Positions 48,301 to 60,300 of a DNA stretch of 64,000 bases are shown here, piece by piece. The DNA is from Chamaelirium japonicum. Lineage: Eukaryota > Streptophyta > Magnoliopsida > Liliales > Melanthiaceae. The stretch lies in NCBI GenBank assembly GCA_947650365.1, contig OX393553.1:65909611-65973610 (forward strand), written 5' to 3'. The translations under genes were made by a program, and so were the position numbers. Within the stretch, counting starts at the first letter, position 1. Each line of letters begins with the position of its first letter. The notes beneath the pieces were generated by a model. The model saw nothing but the letters and a program-made list of their open reading frames with translations. It did not search any database and was not told the DNA's origin.

Positions 48301-51300
48301 GAGGATCCATCACTACACTTATCGGTTCTACCTTTCAAAAATTTGGGGGTTTGAAAAATAAGAAAAATGGGGTCTAATGTTGATGGAATCACTTGAATTT
48401 TGGTTATGTTGTTGATATTTTGTAGATCAGCAACTTTAGATGATAATATTTCATTTTTGACAAAACAATATTTTCATCTTTCCAATGTTTAGACTATTAT
48501 GCATCTGCGCAATATAAATAGAGATACAAAGTATGTATAGTTCCACACCGCAAGAGAGTGTAGAAATGTAATTTAAGTGTTTCAAAGTGTATCCCTGCTT
48601 GATTAATGACTATGCAGAGTTTTACTAAAAAATTCCATTAAAAAATCAATATTTCTACCATTTCTATAAAACTGCAATATTTTCACACTACTGAAATATT
48701 TTCATATCTAGATTGTCAAAATATTGGTCGAGACGGTATATTCAAACCTTGGTCACCAGGAGCTCTAAGTGTTGTATCAGCTTCTTTTATTTTGCCACAT
48801 AACACAGTGGAAGGAGCCTGAAGGGTGTGGACGTAGCTCAGATCTTAGAAAACCACGGTAAATATTTGAGTCGTGGTTTGTTGCTTGATTCCATGTCTTG
48901 ATTATTTTTGGTTTGTCATTGTAAGTGTGTCGTAGAGAAGGTCAGACTTCTCCCCAACAAGCTTAAGGGAATCCAATAAGCAATAACATTTCAAGTACCT
49001 TATTTATAATATATAACATGCCAGATGACGAAAATGGTGTAATGTATAATGAGAAACAAAATATTTGAAATAGACAGCGTAAAACTAGTACTTAGAATTG
49101 CAAACGTGGCAACAATAAATACATAAGAGGCATTTTGACTTACAGCTGCATCATCGTAAATACATATACTTGACAAGCATTTGTTTTCAAAAACAATTCC
49201 CCCTAACAAAAGAAAACGTTTCTTCATAATCTCGAGAAGTTTAGCAGGCCTGTACTCACAAAGTCAAACAAGCATCACATGATGTTAACTCATGTAAATT
49301 GTAATGTAGCACTTTCTCATTAGGATTACATGCAAAAATCCTACAAGAATACAAAAGACATACTCCTTATTATCACATTACAGACGTCATTTTAGATAAA
49401 AGAAGAATATTTTCAGAAATAATTTAGGAAGGTCCATTACATTTAAGAACCACTTATTGGGCAGTTTAAGAAAAAAAAGAAATACAAAACAAAATGATGT
49501 TATATTTTTTTGATAATGGTTTCTTTTTCTTCGTCAAAACACATAAACAGCAAATTGAACAACAGCCTTTGAGTACTTTAAATGTCTCAAATGATAAGTA
49601 TCAGGTAAATATGTACCCACCTTAATGATGTTGACAGTATATTATTACTTTTCATAGCAATTTCTCAGTACTTTTGAAAAATGCTCAGAAATTTATCCTT
49701 TATTATGAGAATTATTTATCAGTTCACACCATTGGGCTTGCTACTGCAATACCTGAGCACCTCTAAATACTTGACATGTCTGTATCAAACACAAGTAGAT
49801 CTCCATATTAGGAAATCTCTAACTAAAATGTGAATTCTTAAGATCACCGACTTAAGGAAGGGTGGTGTTGTATAAATATACTCATCGTTAACTCTCTCCA
49901 TACTTATTTAGTCTAGAAGTGCTTCTCTAGAACAAATGGAAAAGGATTCAAAAACCAAGAAACCATAAGTCTCCTTGATAAAAAGATGTCTGATATTTTC
50001 CTTTGTGATCTCAAAAATTATTGGTGTCCAATGTCCTTATTGTCTTAAATGCATTGGCGTATTAGCAATCACGCTAGATGGATCAAACTGACAAGGGTGT
50101 TTGTAGAACTTTTCTGGCTTTAAAACTTCCACAGATTGTGGTGAATTGTGCATAGTACCTACGCCCACTTTAAGATGATCAATCGCCAACATTTTACATG
50201 GGTTGAGGCAAAAATGACTCCAGGATAAAACTAAATTGTCTTATAAGTGAACACTGACTGAGGATTAATTGAAGCACAGAAGCACTCATTATCGAGACCT
50301 TCAGCTCCCAATTCTGGGTTGAAGCTTATCATGGGACAGTTTTATGAAAACGGTTCTGATGCAACTATTCCCTTGTTTGGATTTTTCCAAATTTATATCT
50401 AAGGCCAATATAGAGGTTTGACATTTACAAAATGTGCAGTCTCTGTTTTTTTTTTTTTTTTGAGAAATCCCTCTCAGTGGATGAGGGGGGGTTCGGCCTA
50501 GACCCCTACCAGTGCATTAAAAAAGAAAGAAAAAAGTACACAGAAACAAAAAATCAAAAGAGATTACAGATGATATTATCTAATTGCTCTAGACTTCTAC
50601 CCTGAAGGACAATCTTCCACTGGATCAGCCTCCTTTTGATGGACTCTCTCACCTTAGCCATGGACATCGCAACATTGCGAAAAATCCTATTGTTTCTCTC
50701 AATCCAAATGCTCCAACACACCGCCATGACCAGAAAATCCCAGCTGTTTCGAAGTCGGCTTTTGATCCTCTTTTTCCTCCAGACCGTCCACATAGAAAAA
50801 ATTGATCCCGGCGTACCTTGGATCTTTAAACCCCGCTTCAGCTCCTCCCAAATGCTTCCCGAGAACGGGCAGTGAATAAAAAGGTGACTAATATCTTCCC
50901 TGCCATGACCACAGAGAACGCAAGAGATATCTGTAGTGTTTCTATTCCCCCTTCTAATGTGCAGTCTCTGTTAGAAAACTGGATCCTGGAGTATAAACAC
51001 CTATTCCACAGGGAGGAAGACCTGGTCTTGGCCTCACTAAGGTGTACAAGTTTTAAAATTTACATTTCAGTCAATATTTCGACTGTTGACGAATAGTCCC
51101 ACATCGGTGAGGGAGGCACCCATCACCCGCTTCATATACCCCCTGTGGACCTCCCCTTACAACCCGGGTTTTGAGGTGTGAGGGTATCTAACATGGTATC
51201 AGAGCCAGGTTCACCGTCTTCTGCTCCCGCTCCGGGTGATCCCCACCGATCGTGCCTTGCCATGCGTGCTCCGCGTGGGAGGATCCTTGCCACGAGTGCT

Positions 51301-54300
51301 CCGTGTGAGGGGGAGTGTTGATGAATAGTCCCACATCGGTGAGGGAGGCACCCATCACCTGCTTAATATACCCCCTGTGGACCTCCCCTTACAACCCGGG
51401 TTTTGAGGTGTGAGGGTATCTAACATCGACATTCGGGTTTTGGAAATATTTCAATTTAATAAAATGATGAAAATATTGTTAAAATGGTGGAAATTTTCAA
51501 AAAAAAAAGGACAATCATAACTGAAGCATGATACACACTCTGGAACATTAAAATAACATTTGTAAAATATTTAGGGATGTGGAGCACCATGTATCAAAGT
51601 ATTCTTATTTATGTTGTGTAGATGCATAATAGTCTAGACGTAGAAATAATGGTAATATTGATTAAATGATGTTGTATACATAATCATATATCAAACATAG
51701 ATACAAACTATGGAACACTTAAAGAACATTTCTATGTTATCTACTAGTGTGGAACTCTACTTAAAAGAACATCCTCGTTGGTTTTGGAACTCTTCCACCA
51801 TGCCTCAACACATGACCTAGAATAACCCCAAGAAGACTAGATAACCAATCTCATCCTAGAGACATTATTAGTACTCTTATGAGAGGACCTTATCTTGCAA
51901 GCTATACCTTTTAGCCTCAGAACTAGAGGAAAGATGAAAGTTTGAACACTTTCATAAATTGGTCGTATATAATATATCCAAAATGTTGCAAAATAGTACC
52001 AAAAGCCGGCAGTCTTAGAAAGTTTAGCGAATTTCAGTAAACTTTCCTAAATTTCACCAATGTTTTGTACCCCCCCCCCCCCAACCGACAGTCCGGATAT
52101 TTTGTCGAAATACCGGTAAAATTTTGAGTCAGTCGAATTTAGGGACGTGGTAGCATAACTCATTTCGATTAATCTGTGCTAAATATTTTAAGTTTCTTCA
52201 CAGCGTGTGGCACTAGATTCAGGTTATTTATAGTTTTAAATCATTATATATTAATTATATATTATAATAAGGGACTAAGCATTCAGCCAAGATATATAAC
52301 ATAAGATAAAAGATATCTCTAGGTTGTCAATCGATATGCACAAAGATGGGCTTGATTCACCTATTCAATGAATGAGATTTAAGCACATGTATCATTAGCC
52401 AGATAAATAAGCCGATTAAAATCAACCACCATGATTAAGGCAGGCCAGATAAAATCAGTCTCATGAATAAGGAAGGCCGATTAAATGCCCACAGTTAATG
52501 CCCCACGATTATGTTTTGTTATTAAGCCGATTACAATAAGGATAGCCAAATAAGAAAGGTCGATTCAGGTATTATCTCTTTCTATCGAAACAGAAAATAT
52601 TATTTAGTATCTCTTTATACCAAAACTTTTTGTAACACTCGTATCTCTCTCTTCCAAAAAAACGGTCGTGATCACAGTCGTCTATTGCACCTGTGATTGG
52701 TTGTCATGCCATTCTATTTAAAATATTATGGGGTAATCGTTCGAGATGAATAGCATAGCTCACCCCCTTAATCTACATCCAAAAAAATGTTATTTAGACA
52801 TAATTGTTTCCACCTGGATCTGGCCATCCTGATGTGGTACTGATCATAGTCGTCCATTACTCCAACCCCGAATGGTGATCAGGCAAAGGGACAATTCTGG
52901 TCAGGTGCCATGTCAGGGTGGCACCATCCAGATGGGAACCCGGATGGTTGAATAGCACTGCTCAATCTTTGTCTCTCTCACTCTCTCTTCACGTCCGCGC
53001 CCCTTACTCTTAGCCCTTGCCCTGTTAATCTCTCTCTCTATGTGTGTGTGTGTGTGTGTGCATAGATTTTTTTTGGGTTAAAGTAAGTCCAAGTTTTAGT
53101 CAACATGATCGCTTGGGTTAGGGTCTTGTTATGAAGAATTAGAGTCGTTAATCGACGCCAATGATGCCCATTAACAAGATCTTGTGAGAACTCACCCTCT
53201 ATTCCTTCTCTTTCTCTTTTTTCCCATCTTCATATATCTTAGAATCATCTTTAACATAGATTGCCGTTGATCGATGCCAACTTGGCCTGCTAACAAGATT
53301 CGGTGAGAGCTCAGTCTTTTTTTTTTTCACTTTCTATTTTCTTCCACCTTCATATATCTTAGAAACATTTAACACATATTGTTTGGATATTTTTGTTTAG
53401 TATTATACCAAACTTAAAATCCATCTGCAAATCGTCGTCGTACTCCATCAGTTGTATGAAATGATCTGATGAGAGGCCTCTCTCTCTCTCTCTCATACAT
53501 ACACACACACAACTGGGTACATAAGAACATTGATGCTCTTTTCTCTTCCATATTACAGTGTTTTGTGTTGAATTATGCTATGGTTATCAAATTGATTTCC
53601 TTGAATAGCTATTCAAACTGCGTTCCTTGAAGTATTATTGTATGAGCCTGAAGGATAACTCCAATCGGGAGTACAAGTACTCTCTCTCTCTCTTGAATTT
53701 TTTCCCATCTGCGATTTATCACATACTACTATGATCCATCATATATTCATATTGACTATGGGTACACAAGGAGGAGAAGCAGAGGATTCAATGGCTTTCT
53801 TGAACTATGGATCCGTTCTTTAGGAAATGGAGCTAGATTTGGTGTAGATCATTTCCATTCCTCAATTGTCAAAAATGGTAATTATTGAAGAACATGTCTT
53901 CATATTCTCTCTACTTATTGCTGATTGTGGAATCAATTTATGAAGATATTGAATTTTTGATGTTGGATCAATGTGGGGCATATTAAGATACAAGATCAGT
54001 ACCGATTATTAGATACCAAAAGTTTATTGTTGCCATTTTTATTAATTCAAACAATTATAGAAAAAATTTTACAGTCATGGAGTTCTTTCAATATATAATG
54101 ATTGGTTTATGTGTGTATATTTTTATCCTTCGAACTCAGTTTTTCTAGAGTTTTTTAGATACGATATACTTGAATCGAAGTTGTACCCTCATTTCAGTGT
54201 ACATTGTATCAACTGAAGGATTGTTCTTAGGAGATCTCTCTAACGTTGCCTATCAATGCCTATAATAGCTTCCCATCCTTTCTTTCTTCCATCACACAGA

Positions 54301-57300
54301 GTCTTCTAATTGTTTATTAAAAAAAAATTATAATAAAGCAATGCAACCTTCATAAGCACTATGATAAACCAAGGAAATAATATCGCCGAGCTAGCAATTT
54401 TATAATACATTTAAATCATATATATTTTAAAATTTAAAATTTCAAAATTTTGTGGGGCTTAAGCCCCACCTCATGGCAGGCAAAACGCCCAGCTTACACT
54501 TTCACCTCTGAAAACATTGAATGTAACTACATGTGACATGCGGGTTATATATTTCTAAGAATAAAAACCTTCCCAAAGAAAGAAAAAAGAACTCAGGACT
54601 TAAAAGGCTGTGTCTTTAGCAGCAAGTGGTGCCACACATAATGTTAGTTCCATTGATTTCACACCAGAAAGACAATTCTTTTCAACAATGTTGCCAGTGT
54701 TCATCATGAACTCCTTTAGAAGAAATTTCAGTATGTTAATGTATATACCGGGTCGGGTTCTATGTACAGTCGGGTCGGGTTGTGTGTGTATGCATGTACA
54801 TATATATTGGGCTTCAGTCCCTCAATGAGAACTATTCCATTCTCTCCAAATCCTAGCCGTCATCTCCTAAAATGGTATCAGAGCTCTAGGATTCTCTCGC
54901 ACACCGACGGTGACGACGACGACGCCGGCAGTCATCTCCGGCTCCGATCTCCTTCCTTCGGTCTCCCCCCGCTCCCTCCGGCCTACCGTAGCACCACCCT
55001 CCCTCCCTCCGGCCTCCCGCAACACCCCCTCCTCCCCTCCGGCATCCCGCGGTGCCCCACTCCTCCCGCAGCCCTCCCCTGCCCCTTCCGGCCTCTCGCA
55101 GCCCCCCCTCCCCCTCAGGCCTCCCGCAGTCCACCCCTGCCCCTTCCGGTCCCCCGCAGCCCCCCTCCGCCACCTCCTGCAGCCCTTCCAACCTCCCGTA
55201 GCGCCCCCCCCAATCTCCCGCAGCCCCCCCCCCCTCTTCCCCTTCCGGCCTCCCGCAACCCCCCTCTACCCCCCAGGCCTCCCGTAGCCCCCTCCGCCAC
55301 CCCCTGCAGCCCCCTCCGCCACCTCCACCACCCCCCTGCAGCCCCTCCATCACCCCCTTTCCCTCCACCCCGCCACCTCCTTCTCCCCCGACAGCCTCCC
55401 CTCCTGGCCTTTTCTCGTTCCTCGCACCCTGTCTGCCTTGAGATTCATCCATGGCGTCTCCTACCGTGCCGTCCGTCGTCACGATCTCTTCACCGCTTCC
55501 AACGCTGAAGGCGACCACCGTCGAGGCCGTGCTTTCCAGTCGCAATCTTTGGGGTCACATCACTGGTGATGATCCTCCTCTAGTTGTCTCCTTCGGCTCC
55601 TCCTCTGTTACCAGTAGTGCTGCCGACAACGCCATGTCCTCTGCTACGGCTGCTACCGCCACGGCTACTACCACAGCAGCCACAGCTGCTGCCCTCACGT
55701 GGCGTCGCCACGACCAGGCCATCCGGGCCTATCTTCTGGACTCCATTGCTCGTCCGCTCCTTGCTCCCATCGGCCGCCTTCCTACAGCGCGCACGATGTG
55801 GGAGTATCTCCGGGACCGGTTTCTCCCGCATGGCGGTGCACGCCAGCATTAGCTTATCTGTAACTCGCAATCTGCCCGTCAGGGGGAGAGTACGATCCAG
55901 GACTTCTTCAGTCTGATAAGTGCCTACTGGCATAAGCTGGACTCCCTGATCCCGGAGCGTTGTGCTTGCCCACGCTCTAGGGATTTCCAGCACTACCTTG
56001 ATGAGGGCCACCTGCACCAGTTTTTGGTAGCGCTTCGGCCGGACTTTGCTCTTATCGTTGCTCAGCTTCTGCACCGTGAGCCACTCCCTCGGCTAGAGGA
56101 TGCCCTGCTCGCCTTGGTCGACGAGGAGACTCGCCTTCAGACTTAGGGTACTCGTCCTCCTCCACCTGTCCCTGGCACAGACAGTGTCCTGGCGGTCGGG
56201 TTCTCCGATGAGCCTGTATTCTATCACTACTGCAAGGAGCCCAGACACATGAAGCGTAAATGTCCCACACGTCCTCCACGCAACCCCCGCTAGGGTCCGG
56301 ATGAGAGAGCATCACGCTGGGCTCCTGCTTCCCAGGACGATCGATTCGACGGTCGAGGTGGGCGGAGTCGTGGACGTGGTCAGTCCTTCTTCAGCCACTT
56401 TGGTGGCGCTGCTGCTTCTGTAGAGACTCCAGTGCCTACTGCTGCTACTACTGCACCGTCTCCACCTGAGCCGGATCGTCTCCAGCGACTTGAGGAGCTT
56501 CTACTTCGTCACATCGCCTCCACCAGCTAATCGCCTGCTACCGGCCTGGCTGCCTCCTCTGGTACTGCTGCCCCTTGGATTTTCGATTCGGGCGCTTCCT
56601 ATCATCTCACATATGACTCCACTGTGCTCACCGCCTGTACTCCTGCTCCTGCCCACATGGAGGTTCGCACTGCGGATGGTACTCTTGTACCTATTTCGCA
56701 GTGTGGATCCATCACTCCTACCTCGGACTACACTGGTCGCCTGACCTTATCTCATGTTTATCATGCTCCTCTTCTTAATATTAATCTGATCTCTATTAGT
56801 TCTCTCTGTGATTCTGGACTCACTGTCACCTTTACCTCCTCTGCTTGTGTTGTGCAAGATTCGTGAACGGGACGGAGGATTGGGCTGGGCTGTAGGACTG
56901 GAGGACTTTACTAGCACTTCATGTTTCACCTGCTTCTGTTGAGTCAGTTATGTCAGTCATCTCTGATGCCGACTTGTGGCACAGAAGGTTAGGTCATTTG
57001 TCCAGTGATCGACTCAAAAGCGTTTTCCATTCGGGCGCTTTGAGTCGTGTGTCATATCCCCTTTCTGTCTGTACGGGTTGTAGATTGGCAAAGCATTTGG
57101 CTCTACTATTTTCGGCTAGTGCTTCCAAATCTGTTGCTCATTTTGATTTAGTGCATTCTGACATTTGGGGCCCTGCTCCAGTTGCTTCTTTTACTGGTTT
57201 TTAATATTATGTCAGTTCCATAGATGATTACTCCCGTTGCACCTGGGTTTATCTCATGCGTCGCCGCTCCAAGATTCCTTATATTTATCAGACCTTCACT

Positions 57301-60300
57301 ACTATGCTTCACACCCAGTTTGGTCGGCGTATCAAGACGTTTCGATCTAACTGTGCCCAAGAGTATCTCTCCTCTGAGATGCGTAAGATTCTTCAGACTC
57401 GCGGCACTCTTCACCAACAGTCGTGCCCACACACCCATGAACAGAACAGAGTCGCCGAGCGCAAATATCGTTATGTCCTTGAGATAGCGCGAGCTCTCCT
57501 TCTGTCTACTTCTATTCTGCATTCCTACTGGGCCGAGGCTGTTTTGATTGCCGTTCACCTCATCAACATCACTCCGTCCTCCACCCTTTTTGATATTACC
57601 CCATACGAGCAGCTTTACTCCATATCTTCTTACTACTCCCTACTTCGCACCTTTGGATGCACGTGTTTCGTTCTCCTCCCTCCCCATGAGCGCACCAAAC
57701 TCTCTGCTAGGTCTGTTAGGTGTGTTCATCTGGGGTTCAGTCAGGAGCACAAGGGCTATCAGTGCTACGATCCCCTAGCTCGCCGGATCCGTGTCTCTCG
57801 TCATGTTTCTTTTGTCGAAGATGTCCCGTACTTTTCCACCGAGTTCCGGGATCTTCCCTTATCTCCTACGTCACCCTCTGTGCCTTCACTACCTCTCACC
57901 ATCCCTGTTTTACCTCTGTATCCTGCTCCTGCACCATTGGTTGTGTCTTCTCCAGTTGGGTCTCCCCCACCCTCAGTACCTTCACCCTCAACACCTCCAC
58001 CCTCCGTATCTCTGCCCTCAGCGCCTCCACCCTTCCCTCCCATGTCTCCTTCGCCGCCTCCACCACCACCTGTTACTCATGTCTATGTTCATCGCTCTGC
58101 AGCTCCTCCTCCAGAGTCGATTCATACTGGTACTCCCTTGCCTGTTGTTGTTGCTCCCTCCTCATCGGTCGTGGATCCTGCTCCTGTTCGGCGCTATCTG
58201 GCGTGCAAACATCACCCTCCTGATAGATATGACTACTCTCCGGACAGATTTGGCTACTCTGCATTTACCTCTGACTCTCTGACCCCTCTGGTTACTTTGT
58301 CATTGCCTCCTATTCTCCATCTTATCAGGCTTTTCTTACTGCACTTCATATCTACCGGAAGCCCCAATCGTACCGTGAGACAGTTTTACACCCAGAGTGG
58401 CGACAGGCCATGTCAGTGGAGCTTGAGGCTTTTCAGAGGACCCAGACATGGGATTTGGTGCCTTGTCTCTCAGGCGTGGTGCCTGTTAGCTACAAGTGGA
58501 TATTTAAGGTCAAGACTCGACCTGACGGATCCATTGAGCGGCACAAGGCCCGTCTCGTTGCTCGTGGCTTCTCCCAGGAGTATGGGATTGATTACGAGGA
58601 GACGTTTGCTCCAGTTGCTCGGATGACTACTGTGCGCACCCTCTTAGCTGTGGCCGCTGCTCGAGGATAGCCTCTCCATAAGATAGATGGCACCAATGCG
58701 TTCCTTCACGGTGACCTCTCCGAGGAGGTATACATGGCTCACCCTCTGGGCATTTTTGTTCCTCCAGGGCACGTTTGTCGTTTGCGCCGTGCTATCTACG
58801 GGCTCAAACAAGCACCTCAGGCATGGTTTGAGAGATTCCGCAATGCAGTTCTAGCAGCTGGGTTTGTTGAGAAACACTCTAACTACGCTCTGTTCACTCA
58901 CTCCTCCAGTCAGGGTATTGTTGTGCTGCTTTTGTATGTGGATGATATGATCATCACCAGGGATGACAGTGCTACTATAGCTTCCCTTCAGCGTCACCTC
59001 CAGAGTCAGTTCGAGATGAAGGATCTGGGCCCTCTCCGATACTTTCTTGGCCTTGAGATTGCCCGGTCAGCTCGAGGATTGTTGATCTCCCAGCAGAAGT
59101 ATATCTCCGATATTTTTGTTGAGGCTGTTATTATTGATTCTCGTACTGCTGACACATCTATGGAGATCAACTTGAAGCTTCTCTCTACAGATGGTGAGCC
59201 TCTCCAGGATATCTCTCGTTATCAGCGGCTGGTTAGGATGCTCATTATCTCACCATGACTAGACCTGGCATTGCCCATGCCGTTGGTATTGTCAGCCAGT
59301 TCGTTTAGTCTCCTCGCTCGGTTCACTATGCAGCGGTCCTTCGGATTATTCGGTATCTTCGTGGCACTGTCACTCGATCGCTGTTGTTTCCCTCCACATC
59401 TCCACTGGTTCTGCGTGCTTACTCCAATGCAGATTGGGCTGGAGATGTTGCTACTCGCCGATCTACCACCGGCTACTGCGTGTTCCTTGGTGATTCTCTC
59501 ATTTCTTGGCGCAGCAAGAAACAGGAGTCTGTTGCACGCACCAGCACTGAAGCCGAATACCGGGCTATTGCTTCCACCACTGCAGAGATTGTCTGGCTTC
59601 GACGTCTCCTACTCGACTTGGGAGTCAGGATTTCTGGGTCTACACCTCTATTCTGTGACAACCGGAGTGCCATTCAAATTGCTAGCAACTTGGTTTTTCA
59701 TGAGCGGACCAAACACATCGAGATCGACTGTCATTATGTTCGGCAGGAGTTTCTTGCAAACATCATCTCCTTGCCGTTCATTCCCTCGACGGAGCAGACA
59801 GCTGATTTTCTCACAAAGTCCCTGACGATTGCTAGATTTCGTCATTTTATAAGCAAACTCTCGGTACATGATCCACCGTGAGTTTGAGGGGAAGTATTAA
59901 TGTATATACTGGGTCGGGTTCTATGTACAGTCGGGTCGGGTTGTGTGTGTATACATTTACATATATATTGGGCTTCAGTCCCTCAATAAGAAGTATTCCA
60001 TTCTCTCCAAACCCTAGCCGTCATCTCCTAACACAGGCTATTGAAACACTAATTGCATGTGAAATAATGGTTACTGCTTTGATATGCAAAGAAGGTAAAA
60101 AATTAGAGCATTTTCCGATATCTTCCACTTTCATATATTCAACCGCACAAATATCATATAATAACTTCTATAAGACTAGAAGTGTCATATATCAATATTT
60201 TCAACAGTTTAAACTTACGATATTCCAAGATTAAGTGTGTCTTCAACCCAAATGTCACCTTTCTTCTCAAAACCGCATCTATTCTGCAGAGTGAGCAAAA

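Larger units (their letters stand above)
54734..60033 (+). mobile_element. Copia D: full-length but decayed Ty1/copia element (5.3 kb)
   Basis: Plus-strand element with LTRs at 54734-54872 and 59895-60033, lying in the 11-kb intron between exons 4 and 3. The flanks are CAGTA (left) and CAGGC (right): only CAG matches, so the target duplication is decayed or was lost. The order gag, protease, integrase, reverse transcriptase, RNase H defines Ty1/copia. Same family as copia A, B and C by LTR and coding sequence. Confidence 0.92.

Noticed and set aside
53042..53510. (TG)n, (CT)n and (CA)n microsatellites
   Set aside because: Ordinary simple repeats in an intron, with no sign of function.
24610..60033. 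Possible plus-strand gene around copia D (54610-54733 and 60034-60110)
   Set aside because: The two open stretches do not join in frame after removing copia D, and the minus-strand oxidoreductase accounts for the locus.
54729..60038. Target duplication for copia D
   Set aside because: The flanks CAGTA and CAGGC share only three of five bases, so no duplication is claimed.
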